A stretch of DNA of 64,000 nt from Stictocephala bisonia (taxonomy: Eukaryota > Arthropoda > Insecta > Hemiptera > Membracidae). Made by a program: the position numbers and the translations under genes. Below the pieces are notes generated by a model that did not search any database, was not told where the DNA came from, and saw only the letters and a program-made list of their open reading frames with translations. Positions 42,077-52,927 of this stretch are shown here, in pieces (positions within the stretch are counted from its first letter, which is position 1; each line of letters begins with the position of its first letter). The stretch lies in NCBI GenBank assembly GCA_035578905.1, contig JAQJVL010000783.1, forward strand, positions 310,001 through 374,000. The letters are read 5' to 3'.

Positions 42077-45000
42077 TGTTGCGACTGACCGTGGCCATTT
42101 GCCTCTGACACGTGCCCATAGCAGGAGTGTCGGGGATTTTTCGGGCCTTGCTGGCATGGCTTCCCTGGGACTTAGTGCGGTCACCTCGGTGTGTCCTGGC
42201 GTTTTTGTATCTTTCGGTGGTACGGTGTGTCGAGCCCTTCTTGATTCTGGTTCGGCATGCAGTATCATCAGCCTTTCTCTTTTTGAGTCCCTTGACGCCT
42301 TAGGACTTGTCAGGCACACCGAGCCCTCTTCTATTACTTGCTGGACGGCATCCCAAACTCCTCTACCTATAATTCTAAAGGCGTTTTTCCATTTTAAGAT
42401 CGAAGGATTTTCCTGGAGGTGGGGTTTTCTTGTTGCCAAGGACCTGGCGGTTTCTTGTATCCTAGGGGCAGACTTTATTTCTAAGAGTGGTATGGTGCTT
42501 GACCTCCAGAAGCGCCAGATGTTTTTCAAGTTTAATCGGCGAGTTTTGGTGCCTCTAGTAGGTGATTCTGACTGCCCTCCTGCAGTCAGAGAGGTGGGTT
42601 GTGAGCCCGAACAACCCAAGGTGGATCCAGTTGGTCATCTCCCCCCTGAGCAGGCGGAGGCCATTAGGAGGCTGTGTTTGCGGTTTCCTGATGTGCTTAC
42701 GCCTGAGCTTGGGGTCACTTCTCTTCTGGAGTATGAGATCCACCTCACCGATTCTCAGCCAGTTAGAAGTCATCCGTACAAACTTGCTCCCCCAAAGATG
42801 GAGGTTATGAGGGCTATGATTGAAGATCTTCTGAGCAAGGGTGTGATTGAACCGTCTCGTTCTGCTTATGCCAGTCCAGCTTTTCTTGTGCCCAAGCCTA
42901 ATGGTAAGTCTAGGCTTGTGATGGATTATCGGAGGCTCAACGCTAAGGTCGCTATTGACTCGGTACCTCTGCCTGATTTGCCTTCTGCGTTTGATTGGTT
43001 CGGTAAGGCTAAGTTTTTCAGTGTTTTCGACTTGAACCAGGCCTACCATCAGATTCCATTGAAGAAGGAATCACGGCCCATGACTAGCTTCTGTGTTCCC
43101 TGGAATCTCTATCAGTTCACTAGGGTTCCTATGGGTCTTGCTGTGGGTGCCCAGACTCTTACTCGTCTGCTTGATTCCATCTTCCATGATGTGAAGTTCA
43201 AGTTTGTTTTCAATTACCTGGACGATCTTCTTGTCTACAGTGAGACTTTCGGGGAACACCTGCAACATCTGGAGGAAGTTCTTAGTCGCCTCAAATCAGC
43301 TGGCCTTACCGTCAATCCAGAGAAAGTCACTTTTGCTCGTCCTGAGATTTCTTTTCTGGGTCATCTTATCTCTTCTCGAGGCGTCTGCATAGATCCTGCG
43401 AGGACCCAGGGCATTCGGGATTTTCCTCCTCCCAGAGATGCCAAGGGGATTGCCCGTTTTGTGGGGATGGTGAATTTTTACCGTCGCTTCATCCCTAACG
43501 TGGCCGAGCTTGCTGCCCCGTTGAACGAGCTGCGAAAGAAAGGTGTCCCTTTTGTGTGGGGCCAAGCTCAGCAGACTGCCTTTGATGCTCTCAAGGAGGC
43601 TATCATGCAACCTCCTGTCCTGCGTATGCCTGATTTCAGCAGAGAATTTGTTCTTCAGACTGATGCCTCCTCCTCCGCCATTGCTGCTGTTCTTTCTCAG
43701 GAGTTTGATGGGGTCAGGCAGCCCATCGCTTTTGCTTCGAGGACGTTGTCTCCCCAGGAACAGAAAGCTTCTTCCATCTATGAGTTAGAGTGTCTGGCTG
43801 TTGTCTTTGGTACGGACAAGTTTCGGCGTTTCTTGGAACACGCTGAGTTCTTGCTGGAGACTGACAATCAGGCACTATCTTGGCTTCTTGCCCATCCCCG
43901 ACAGCTCGGGAAAATTGGTCGCTGGGTGGTCAAAATTTCTGCTTTTAAGTTCCGAGTCCAACATCTTAGGGGTACCCAGAATGTCATCGCGGATGCTCTT
44001 TCCCGCATGTACCACGAACCCAGTGATCCACCGACTGAGGCTGTTGCTCAGTGTGGTGCTGTTCTTCTGGATTTTCCTCTGGCTTTTGACGACCTACTGT
44101 CCCATCAGCAGAAAGATCCCGAGCTGTCAGTCATCTTAGGTGAGCTTCAAGAGGGAGGTGCCCACCCTCCCTATTTTCTGTCCAAAGGGGTACTCTGTTG
44201 CCGTCCTCGACAGAGGGGTGAACCCCGTGTAGTGCTGCCTAGTCATCTAGTACCGATGGTCTTTCAGTATTATCACTCTTCCCTTGTGGGCGGTCATCTT
44301 GGCATTCATAAGACCATCGCTAAGATTCGTAGGTACTTCATCTGGAAGGGCATGGACCGGGATGTTGCTGGCAGAGTGCGGGCTTGTCACCTGTGCTCTC
44401 TCAGCAAGCCTAGTCAGAATGCAAGGTTAGGGTTGTTATCTTCTGAGGTGGCCGAGCGTCCTTTTGAGAAGGTGTTCATCGACTACGTGGGTCCTTTTCC
44501 CCGTAGCAAGTCAGGTAGCTCCTACCTACTTGTTTGTGTGGATGCTTTCTCGAAGTTCGTGTGGCTTTTCCCACTTCGGAGTGCTACGGCTAAGCTCACC
44601 ATCCGTGCTCTCCAGTCCCAACTCTTCCAGCACTTTGGTGTGCCTTCCACTCTTGTGTCCGACAATGGTAGCCAGTTTACTTCACACGAGTTTCGTAGGT
44701 TCTGTTTTGGCAATGGTATCAGGCATGTGACTACCTCTCCTTATTACCCACAGCCTTCTCATGCAGAGCGGTTCAACCGCAATCTTCGGTCTGCCCTTAT
44801 TACCTTCCATGCTGAGAAGCAGAACACCTGGGATGAGAGTCTCTCTTGGCTCCAGCTTGCTTTCAATTCTTCCAAGCATGAGAGTCACAATGCCACTCCC
44901 TTCGAGATTCTACATGGCTACCCTCCTAACAACCCTTTGTCCAACTTGTGGAGGTTAGAGGATCTTCTACCTACGCCAGGTGCCACTGACGTAGTGTCCA

Positions 45001-45341
45001 CGTGGCGGGCTGCTCGGCGCAACCTGCTACGTGCTAGAGAGAGAGTGAGGAGGAGGTATGATAAGGGTCGTACTCCTAACCCTTTTCAGGTTGGAGATCT
45101 GGTTCTTTGTCAGGCTCACCCGGTCAGTTCGGCCGCGGAACGAAGAGCTGCAAAGTTGTGCTATCGGTGGTCTGGTCCCCACCGCATCGACAGGTTTTTG
45201 TCACCGGTGACTGCTCTGCTGGTTGATCCCCAGTCAGGCAGGGTGTTTAGGAAAGCCCATGTGTCCCAGCTTAAGGCTTTCCGGGGAACGGTTGGTCCAG
45301 GAGTTGGTGTTCCTGGGGGTTTCTTGGGGCAAAGAGATTGA
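42036..45341 (+). CDS. pol: Pol polyprotein of Ty3/gypsy element (protease-RT-RNase H-integrase)
   Basis: 1101 codons after the frameshift, without a stop until TGA at 45339. Domains in order: aspartic protease with LLDSGSACSIIS (about 42240), reverse transcriptase with LVMDYRRLN and the catalytic NYLDDLLVYS (about 43210-43230), RNase H with LQTDAS, the YELECLAV glutamate and ETDNQALSWLL, an HHCC zinc-binding segment (44270-44400) and integrase core with DYVGPF, VSDNGSQFTS and an HAERFNR glutamate (D, D, E all present). A basic C-terminal domain with a chromo-less GPY-like region (RWSGPHRI) follows. There is no own ATG near the start, so it is made as Gag-Pol. All catalytic residues that I can check are intact. 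Confidence 0.93.
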   Translation, partial: RSARGVASTVAPRVVATDRGHLPLTRAHSRSVGDFSGLAGMASLGLSAVTSVCPGVFVSFGGTVCRALLDSGSACSIISLSLFESLDALGLVRHTEPSSITCWTASQTPLPIILKAFFHFKIEGFSWRWGFLVAKDLAVSCILGADFISKSGMVLDLQKRQMFFKFNRRVLVPLVGDSDCPPAVREVGCEPEQPKVDPVGHLPPEQAEAIRRLCLRFPDVLTPELGVTSLLEYEIHLTDSQPVRSHPYKLAPPKMEVMRAMIEDLLSKGVIEPSRSAYASPAFLVPKPNGKSRLVMDYRRLNAKVAIDSVPLPDLPSAFDWFGKAKFFSVFDLNQAYHQIPLKKESRPMTSFCVPWNLYQFTRVPMGLAVGAQTLTRLLDSIFHDVKFKFVFNYLDDLLVYSETFGEHLQHLEEVLSRLKSAGLTVNPEKVTFARPEISFLGHLISSRGVCIDPARTQGIRDFPPPRDAKGIARFVGMVNFYRRFIPNVAELAAPLNELRKKGVPFVWGQAQQTAFDALKEAIMQPPVLRMPDFSREFVLQTDASSSAIAAVLSQEFDGVRQPIAFASRTLSPQEQKASSIYELECLAVVFGTDKFRRFLEHAEFLLETDNQALSWLLAHPRQLGKIGRWVVKISAFKFRVQHLRGTQNVIADALSRMYHEPSDPPTEAVAQCGAVLLDFPLAFDDLLSHQQKDPELSVILGELQEGGAHPPYFLSKGVLCCRPRQRGEPRVVLPSHLVPMVFQYYHSSLVGGHLGIHKTIAKIRRYFIWKGMDRDVAGRVRACHLCSLSKPSQNARLGLLSSEVAERPFEKVFIDYVGPFPRSKSGSSYLLVCVDAFSKFVWLFPLRSATAKLTIRALQSQLFQHFGVPSTLVSDNGSQFTSHEFRRFCFGNGIRHVTTSPYYPQPSHAERFNRNLRSALITFHAEKQNTWDESLSWLQLAFNSSKHESHNATPFEILHGYPPNNPLSNLWRLEDLLPTPGATDVVSTWRAARRNLLRARERVRRRYDKGRTPNPFQVGDLVLCQAHPVSSAAERRAAKLCYRWSGPHRIDRFLSPVTALLVDPQSGRVFRKAHVSQLKAFRGTVGPGVGVPGGFLGQRD

Positions 45342-45568
45342 TCACCTCTGCGCCCTAGGTGGCTGTTCTGAGAGAGTCTTCTTTCTCTCTTTTCTTGTCG
45401 GGCCCGACAGTCAGGGTAGTTTGCTCCCTGTTCGAGGGGTTTCCCCTCTTAGTTTCTCTTGGACGTCCTTGGAGCACCACTCTTCGGAGGTCTTCCGGAG
45501 GTCTTCGTCTTCTCTTGGTTCCCTGAGGTACCGAGTGTTCTCCCCTGCCTGGGTGTGTTGAGGTTTGC

Positions 45569-45577
45569 AGAGGGAGG
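45569..45577 (+). promoter_or_regulatory. Polypurine tract
   Basis: AGAGGGAGG sits one base before the 3' LTR, the expected place for priming of plus-strand DNA. Confidence 0.75.
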
Positions 45578-45578
45578 T

Positions 45579-47608
45579 TGTACCGGGTCTTGGACCGGTA
45601 CAGTTTCTTTTTTTCGTTGTTGTCTGCCAGGCTGCCTGAGATTCGCTTTTGCCCGGCGATTTGCGTACTTTGGTAGCCGTTGGCCCAGTTCCGTTTCGTT
45701 CCGTGTTCCAGCAGCTTCAGTCCGGTTGGCCTGGCTGTTCAGTTGTCTTGTGCTGCCTGCAGAAATAGTCATGTTCAGATAGACACTCTAAAACGTAAGT
45801 GTTCATTCTGTAAGTTTTAATATCTAATCACCCTTTTGGTGAAAATACTTTTGTTTAAATAATATTAATCGTTCTTACTTGTGTTTTCAGAGTTTTGTTA
45901 AATTTATATTCTTTGTCTAGATGTTTTAACCTAGGTTCGAGCCATGTGCTCATTGTTACCTTTTTGACTTTAATTGCTTTATTATCTCTGGTTTCATATT
46001 TAATAGTAGTTCTGTATAATGTTTTGTTGAGCCTTTTTAAGTTGCAGTTACCGATTTACCATCTTTTTGTTCATGGACAATAACCTAGCCTATCTTTAGT
46101 TTGATTTTCATGTTATGACAGATTGCTCATGTTTCAATAGCCTAGTTCTCAGTTTGTCATTTTTAGTTCCATATACGTAATTAATTCTTTTATAATTTGT
46201 TAATTTGTAATTTGTCTTAATTCTGAGTTTCCTACATAATTATTCATAGCCTAAAGTTAATTTTTCACTGTATTGTTTGCTCCACTCCTGTTCTTGTTTG
46301 TCTCTTCATGTTAAGTTTTGTTAAAGCAGGCACCCTTATGTTTAGTGGTTATGTATAATATTTGTGTTGTGATGGCTGGACTGGTTTTAATGTGCTGTGG
46401 TGTTGTCCTACAGTCCAGGGTCCTTGAGTAGGACGTTTCAACCCTCAGCCGGTCGTCCGGGCAAAGTTCGACCTTCTGCACTGCCTGCCTGGCCTGAGGA
46501 CCAAGTCGTAGAGCCCATGTTGCGACTAAGCTGCCATTCCCTACATCTGGGTGTTTTCTTCAGTCCTCAGGTCAGTTCGTTCCATCTTTTTTTCCCGGCG
46601 GCTGAGCTGGGGGTGATTTGTGAAATAGAAAAAACAAAAAAAAAAAAAAAAAAGGTGCAATTAAAAAGAAAAAAAGAAGTTTGTAGAACTTTTCATGTGG
46701 CCTAGGCCTAAGACTTAAACTTTACAGTGGATTTATGAAACAGCCATGGGGGACTTATGTTTTTTTTTATTATTAAAGAAATAAAAACTGTTGAAATATA
46801 CCGAGAACTTTTAATGTTAATATTTATTGTTATTTAGTTTAATTAGTCTATTTTCTTGTTACATTTGTTTAGATTTTTATTTTTGTTAGGTCCCCATTGT
46901 TAAATCCTGTTATTACTTATTTAATTGCTTAGGCCTAGTTATTGTTATTTATTTTTGTTAAGTGTATTTGTGGGGGGGGGTTTTTGAAGTGAATTTTTAC
47001 TCGACGGTACCGTGTTATATTTTCTTTTAAATTATTTAATTTTTAAACTTTCACCAAAAGGGGATTATGGTGCTTTTGCTTAACTTTTAATTCGGAGCTG
47101 CCCAGGGATTCCGGCTTACTCCCTGGCCCGGTGGAATCAAGGGATTCGGGCTAAATTGCCGGTTTAAATGTTGTGATCCAAAAGTTTTCTAAATTTTCAC
47201 TTTTTTGGGGCTTAATATTTTCTTACGTTTTGGGGTGTCTCAGGCTAAACTGCAGATAGGCCATACACCCTGTAGTTGATTAATTGTTAAATTTTGGTAT
47301 TTGTAGAGTTTGTGGTATTTATAGCGTTTGTTATAATTGTGTAGTATCTTGGTAATTTTAGTGTTTGTTATTTATTTAAGTGCTAATTTATATTGTGGCC
47401 TTCTGCCTATTTTTATTGTGGCCTTCTGCCTTTTTTGTTGTGGCCTTCTGCCTGCCAGTTTTTTTTACTTGGTAATAAATTAGTTTTGCTCAGCTGCCGA
47501 GTGTTATTTTGACCCTCCAACTGCCACCCGTGATCCCATCGCTCGACTTGGTTTGAGCCATCCCCCAGTTGGCACGCTTTCCAGCGTTGGTGGGGGGGAT
47601 GGGTCTCA
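45579..47608 (+). repeat. 3' LTR (2030 bp)
   Basis: Same ends as the 5' LTR. The first 1.45 kb differs almost only in homopolymer length. The last ~0.55 kb shows clustered substitutions and indels, for example around 47063-47090, 47170-47210 and 47330-47395. Confidence 0.95.
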
Positions 47609-47655
47609 GTGGGTCAATACTACTGAACGTGTTTGGGTGGGCGGGTGGTTCAATG
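47609..47655 (+). repeat. 36-bp minisatellite, right part
   Basis: Resumes GTGGGTCAATACTACTGAAC directly after the 3' LTR, with GTGG as the duplicated target. One unit and a partial follow. Confidence 0.88.
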
Positions 47656-47729
47656 GGCTAATTGACAATACATATTTTAAATACTAAAGTGTTATTCAAC
47701 AAGCGCATTACCTATTACCTCAATGATTA

Positions 47730-48048
47730 CCACTGTACGTGTATGGGTAGGCTATATCTGTAATGCCCACTCTGAACACCATTGTACGTGTATGGGTGGC
47801 AGAGTGGGTCAACACCACTGTACGTGTATGGGTGGGTGGGTGGGTTAACACCACTGTACGTGTATGGGTGAGCGGGTGGGTCAGTCCCGCTGAACGTGTA
47901 TGGGTGGGCGGGTGGGTCAATCTCACTGAACGTGTATGGGTGAGCGAGTGGGTCAGTCTCACTGAACGTGTATGGGTGGGCGGGTGGGTCAGTCACACTG
48001 AACGTGTATGGGTGGGTGTGTGGGTTAATCTCACTGAACGTGTATGTG
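47730..48048 (+). repeat. 36-bp minisatellite, second array
   Basis: About nine related units on the pattern CACTGAACGTGTATGGGTGG then GCGGGTGGGTCAATCT. It is clearly kin to the array hit by the gypsy element (GTGTTTGGGTGGGCGGGTGG). As 36 is a multiple of three it leaves long repetitive open frames on both strands (for example 47727-48194), which are by-products. Confidence 0.92.
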
Positions 48049-48309
48049 TTTCTAGTTAATCTACAGAGGTATGATGTATTACTCAATAAAGTGGCTTGGT
48101 GATGTGAGAAAATTTCACATTGAAATTTTCTGTTTCTATCAGAGCTTTGGTATTCCAAAACTGAATATAACATTCTCAAGATGGACAAAGACACTTCCTT
48201 AGATGAAATTTAAAACAAAGGAGTCGTTTCTGTCTACCAGACTTTAGAGATGTTGAGAAGAAATAAAATTTTCTGCTCACAACACAACCTCTAGAGTGAG
48301 GGCCAGCAA

Positions 48310-48897
48310 GTTGAAAAAGTTTCACCAAAATTAGCAATTCTCGGTTTTGATAAGATACTAAGAAATTTGAAAAGAATTATCCATAGATGATGACTGACAT
48401 GATCAAAGTTGAACAAGTTTCAACAAAATTAGCAATACTTGGTTTTGATAAGATACGAAGCAATTTGAAAAGAATTATCCATAGATGATGACTGACATGA
48501 TCAAAGTTGAACAAGTTTCAACAAAATTACCAATACTTGGTTTTGATAAGATATGAAGCAATTTGAAAAGAATTAGCCAGAGATGATGACTGACATGATC
48601 AAAGTTGAACAAGTTTCAACAAAATTAGCAATACTTGGTTTTGATAAGATACGAAGCAATTTGAAAAGAATTATCCATAGATGATGACTGACATGATCAA
48701 AGTTGAACAAGTTTCACCAAAATTACCAATACTTGGTTTTGATAAGATACGAAGCAATTTAAAAAGAATTATCTAGAGATGATGACTGACATGATCTAAG
48801 TTGATCAAGTTTCACCAAAATTAGCAATACTTAGTTTTGATAAGATACAAAGCAATTTGAAAAGATTTATCCAGAGATGATGACTGACATGGTCAGA
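48310..48897 (+). repeat. 98-bp tandem repeat, six units
   Basis: Units start at 48310, 48408, 48506, 48604, 48702 and 48800, each beginning GTTGAACAAGTTTCAACAAA or a close variant and ending GATGACTGACATGATCAAA. The periodicity is exact over 588 bases, with up to about 10 differences per unit. Confidence 0.95.
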
Positions 48898-49257
48898 GTT
48901 TGTTACGAGAATAATCGCTTACAAGCTCAATACTTTCATCGAGCGTTATGGAGTAAAACATTATAGATAGTAAAACATTATAGTTACTGAAGTACAAACA
49001 TGTTCAAGTTTTAGCATGGAACATGCTTTAGTCTTGACCTAACTGTCTGAAAACGTTACGTTACGCGGGAGGGTGACGCGGGAAGGTGACGCGTAACCAT
49101 GAAAACACAATGACATATCAGTGTTGACTTCAATAATGATTTTATTTGCAAGCGTTCATCAAAGTACATCTTTAGTTTCCATGACAACTCTTGTTTTGTA
49201 ATTCCTTACATGAAATCTAAAATTCGTTGTTTTCGGAGAAATACATTTGCAGAAATT

Positions 49258-49355
49258 ATTAAAAAGGAGCCACCGGGTAGCAGCCGTGATCTATTACCAA
49301 GTAGCAGCCGTGATCTATTACCGGGTAGCATCCGTGATCTATTACCAAGTAGCAG
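49258..49355 (+). repeat. 24-bp tandem repeat with alternating units
   Basis: The unit GTAGCAGCCGTGATCTATTA plus CCRRG occurs nearly four times, alternating CCGG and CCAA at the junction, so the true period may be 48. It forms an S-R-D-L-L-P peptide repeat in one frame; no coding evidence. Confidence 0.85.
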
Positions 49356-49425
49356 CCAAGAGCTAAAGCATGTTCCATGTTTCTTGAATTTTAGCCGTAG
49401 GCTCTAAGCAAAAAGATCCGGGGGT

Positions 49426-49461
49426 CCAGGGGGCTTGCCCCCTGGTGAGGCCCGCAGGGCC
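49426..49461. other. Two adjacent GC hairpins
   Basis: CCAGGGGGCTTGCCCCCTGG (8-bp stem, 4-base loop) and GGCCCGCAGGGCC (5-bp stem, 3-base loop), followed by a T run. Very GC-rich against AT-rich flanks. Confidence 0.8.
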
Positions 49462-50725
49462 GAGTTTTTTTATTTTACATAACATAACATTTATGTTACA
49501 GTAAAATATTACACTATTATTATAATAATTGTGGATATGTTTTGTCCTTCACCGTGATATTTAGGTTTTAGGAATTTAGAACATTTTTTAAATGCATAAT
49601 TCAATCTCTCAATACAATTTCATGATAGGAAACTGTAATTTCTAATTTCACATATTTATAATACATGTAGATACATAATAGTTTTTTAATTAGAATAATA
49701 CGTGTTGGTACATATAATAATATTTGTGGCAGTAATTGTGTTAGTTAGTGAGGCCCGCAACCACAGCTGGTTTAAACTGCATTACATTTACATGGGACTA
49801 CACTAGCGCTCCACAATGGACCACAAAAACAGCTGATATTTTGAGACTCAAAATTTAACATTGGATGGGAAATCTATTTGTTTATAGGATCAATGCTTGT
49901 ACTGGATACATAATAATAATATAATGATAATAGAGGCAATCACAAATAATAACTCTGTTCAGATTGTTTAAATAACAATATATTATGACGTCAAAATAGA
50001 AAAAATACAATACTTATAAACTAACTACATACCCAGTCTTGTTGTATAACACTAACACGAACCAAATAAAAACTATAACTAGAGAGTTCTTGATCAATAT
50101 AAGAAAAATATGTATATGCATAAAGAAATTTATTTATCGACACAAATTGTTAAAGACCTAGAATGTAAATTTAAAGTAGAAATGGTGTTTTTCCTAAAAC
50201 TAAGAATTTTACAAATAAAATATAACATAACAATCAAATAAAATAAAACAACTTTATTTGACTAGATAAAATGAGAAATACAAATAACTAGATTGCCCGT
50301 CAATGCTTTCCCTGAAGATCATGTGATGTTCACATCAAAAACAGTGAGATGAAAATGTATTATTTATTGTGATTATCGTAACCCTACATTATTTTGGTAT
50401 TTGAATTACGGTTAGGTAGTAAAGATAAAGTAGCACCACTAAGTCAAAACATGTTCAATAATAATTTCAACTTATGTATTGTTTGAGAATGAAAGTCGTG
50501 TTAGTTTGAAAATGAAATTAAAACATGCGACAATAAATAGAGGTTTGACTGAAATCATTTGATAAATATTTTAAACAACAGATGGTAACAAAATAAAATT
50601 TGGATAATACCAGAGATACCAATCTAAATATTACGTTATAAATAGTGCAAATTTATTGACCAGCTCAGAATTGGATTGGCAAATCAAACAATATAACTAA
50701 ATAAGTTGTTTCTTACACCACTATT
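49462..50725. other. No recognised gene
   Basis: AT-rich. GTGAGGCCCGCA occurs at 49442 and again near 49749, hinting that this stretch is one repeated unit or element. Nothing else assigned. Confidence 0.4.
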
Positions 50726-51180
50726 ATAGATAGGCTGCTTAGAAAGTGACCTACTGAAAGCACTTGCGCGAGAGTGATGGAAGTGAGACAGAGAATTGTG
50801 CTTCTCCCAATGTGTTATTCCATTTAATGTTGACGCAGGCTGGCAACACAATACCAAACCCCACCCACTACGCCATTAGCGGCAGTGACTATTGGTTGGT
50901 TTGATTGACATCAACGAATCAAGCTTAGAAGGATTCAATTAAATCATTATTTAGTATTCAAATCACAATTAATAATAGCAATCACACAATGATTAAAAAT
51001 GTAAACAATAAAAATTAAAACAAACTTATACAGTTCATTAAGTTATTTTTTCAACTAAAAACTGTGCAAAAGTTAGTCATGCCTGAGATGAGCAGTGGAC
51101 CGATTCCCCTCTGCTGCTAAAACCTCTACATGCACTAAATATAACAAGCAGGACACTTTTTATCCGGCACAATTATAGTA
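50726..51180 (-). mobile_element. MITE family M1, copy 4 (inverted)
   Basis: The left end GATAGGCTGCTTAGAAAGTG continues ACCT. The right end GGACACTTTTTATCCGGCAC is its imperfect inverse. The interior is the inverse of copy 3 (ATTGGTTGGTTTGATTGACA; AATCAAGCTTAGAAGGATTC). Confidence 0.7.
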
Positions 51181-51422
51181 GCGAGTTAAATATCAAACAT
51201 ATCTTGTTTGTCAGAAAAATGTGTCAAGTATTTTGTAATTTTGAACCAGAACCAATAAATACAAATGTTCTGTTGCATTTATTTTTATTATTTTCCTAGG
51301 AAAACAACTGGCCAGCAAAACTGATATTTCCATTTGGTGCATCCACAGTGTAGTATTTGCACGTTAAAACTTGAATATTGTGCTATAATTTATTGTAAGA
51401 TTCATGTGTAAGCGCTGTTATT

Positions 51423-51900
51423 ATTACTGTCCGGACAGTAAGTGACCTGTGCATCATATTATATTTAGTGCAGTGGAGAGGAATCATTACATCGCTCATC
51501 TGTCATCCATCACAGGCGTCGCTAACTTCCTTTCGCCTTAAAATTATGCAACAGTGTTTGGTTGAAAAATAACAGTAATGAACTGTACAAGTTTGTCTAT
51601 TTGATGTTTACTTTTTTATTCATTATGTTATTGAATACTAAATGATGATTTAATTTAATCGTTCTAAGCTTGATTCCTTAGTGTTAATCAAACTAACCAA
51701 TGGTCACTGCTGTAAATAACGTAGGCAGAGCTTGTTACTGTGCTGCCAAATTTCTGCCTATCTTCTTCATAGTTGCGATGATAACATCAAATGGAATGAC
51801 AAAGTAGGAGATACGTAGTTCTCTCTCTCACTTCCACCACTCAGTCCATCTCTCTTGTACCGTTCATTAGGTCACTTTCGAAGTAGCCTATCTATAAGTT
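51423..51900 (+). mobile_element. MITE family M1, copy 3
   Basis: Left: CCGGACAGTAAGTGACCTG. Right: AGGTCACTTTCGAAGTAGCC then TATCTATAAG. The body includes GTGTTTGGTTGAAAAATAAC and CAAACTAACCAATGGTCACT. It faces copy 4 at about 240 bases distance, so the pair makes a large inverted repeat. Confidence 0.7.
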
Positions 51901-52927
51901 TTATTTGAGCAAGTTATGTTTTCTGACTATGGTTGTCTCAGAAGGATCTTGTATATTCAAACTACCTAATTTGCCAATCCCATGCTAGTGTTTACCAGCC
52001 TGAAATATTTACATTACATTAGTGCTGTGTTTTGATTAGTTGACTAAAAACCTTTATTTATGAGCAATTCCTTGAACAACATTTTATAAGTCTCAGTTAC
52101 AATGATAAATTTAGGCTGAATTTTTATCTTTCTCGACTAGATTGTTTAAAAATTAATCCCTTAATCAACTATTTTCTGGAAAAATATATATATTGCATAC
52201 TGTTGGACAATTAATTGTCAGAGCTCATATTAGAACTGATCTATTTAATAAAAACAAAAATTGTAGCAAATTCAAACATGTTACATTCAAAAGAGCAAAT
52301 CATCAATCACAAAGAATAAATCAAGTGATACTTGTAGGCATATTCAAGCATAAACTTTAAAGTAGCATTTAAAAGCTTGGCTAATATAATAATTGTTAGA
52401 TCATCTTCACAACAAAATCTTGTCTTTAAAACATTGATGAAAATATAGCACTGATACTAAAATATGTCTTGACAATGCAGTAATAAAATGATTCACAAAT
52501 TTACATATCTACAAAACCTTATTTTTTATAAAATCAACCTTAAAAATTAATAAAATCACACAAACAGCAATTTGTTACAATAGACACAATGAGGCTGCTT
52601 TGAAATGCGCTACATTTATTATTTCTTTCACACAGCAAATTTTGATTAGTTAATTTGTTTCCCCAGACGTAAAGGAAACACGGAAGTGTTCAGAAGTGCA
52701 CTTACATCAACAGCTATTTTTGTACGCAATATCTAGGATCTGAAGAGGTTTGAAAAAAGTGATTTGTGGTTAAAATGAACAAAATGTATCATTTTGAAGT
52801 AAGTAAGAAGTTCCACTTGGTACAAGTATTTTATCATATTAATTACGCCTACAATACAGCACAAGAAAACTATGTGCATGCATGTTAAGCACTCAAATTA
52901 AATATTTAAAAATATTGTAATATAATA
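51901..52927. other. No recognised gene
   Basis: AT-rich sequence with nothing assigned. Confidence 0.4.

Larger units (their letters stand above)
38270..47608 (+). mobile_element. Nearly intact Ty3/gypsy LTR retrotransposon
   Basis: 9.3 kb element: 5' LTR, primer site, poly(A)-rich leader, gag, -1 frameshift, pol (protease, RT, RNase H, integrase), polypurine tract and 3' LTR. It is flanked by the 4-base duplication GTGG (38266-38269 and 47609-47612). There is no envelope-type third frame. The domain order with integrase last is Ty3/gypsy. gag and pol are both open and the LTRs are nearly identical over their first 1.45 kb, so the insertion is young and may be active. The 2.03 kb LTRs are long for an insect gypsy element. 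Confidence 0.95.

Noticed and set aside
41906..42619. 237-codon minus-strand frame
   Set aside because: Shadow of the GC-rich gag/pol coding sequence on the opposite strand.
47727..48194. 155-codon repetitive minus-strand frame (H-P-Y-T-F-S-E repeats) as a gene
   Set aside because: The 36-bp minisatellite period keeps all frames open; there is no start context or splice signal, and the plus strand gives an equally long frame.
49449..49471. Bacterial Rho-independent terminator (GC hairpin plus T run)
   Set aside because: Form fits but the context is insect nuclear DNA with no bacterial gene.
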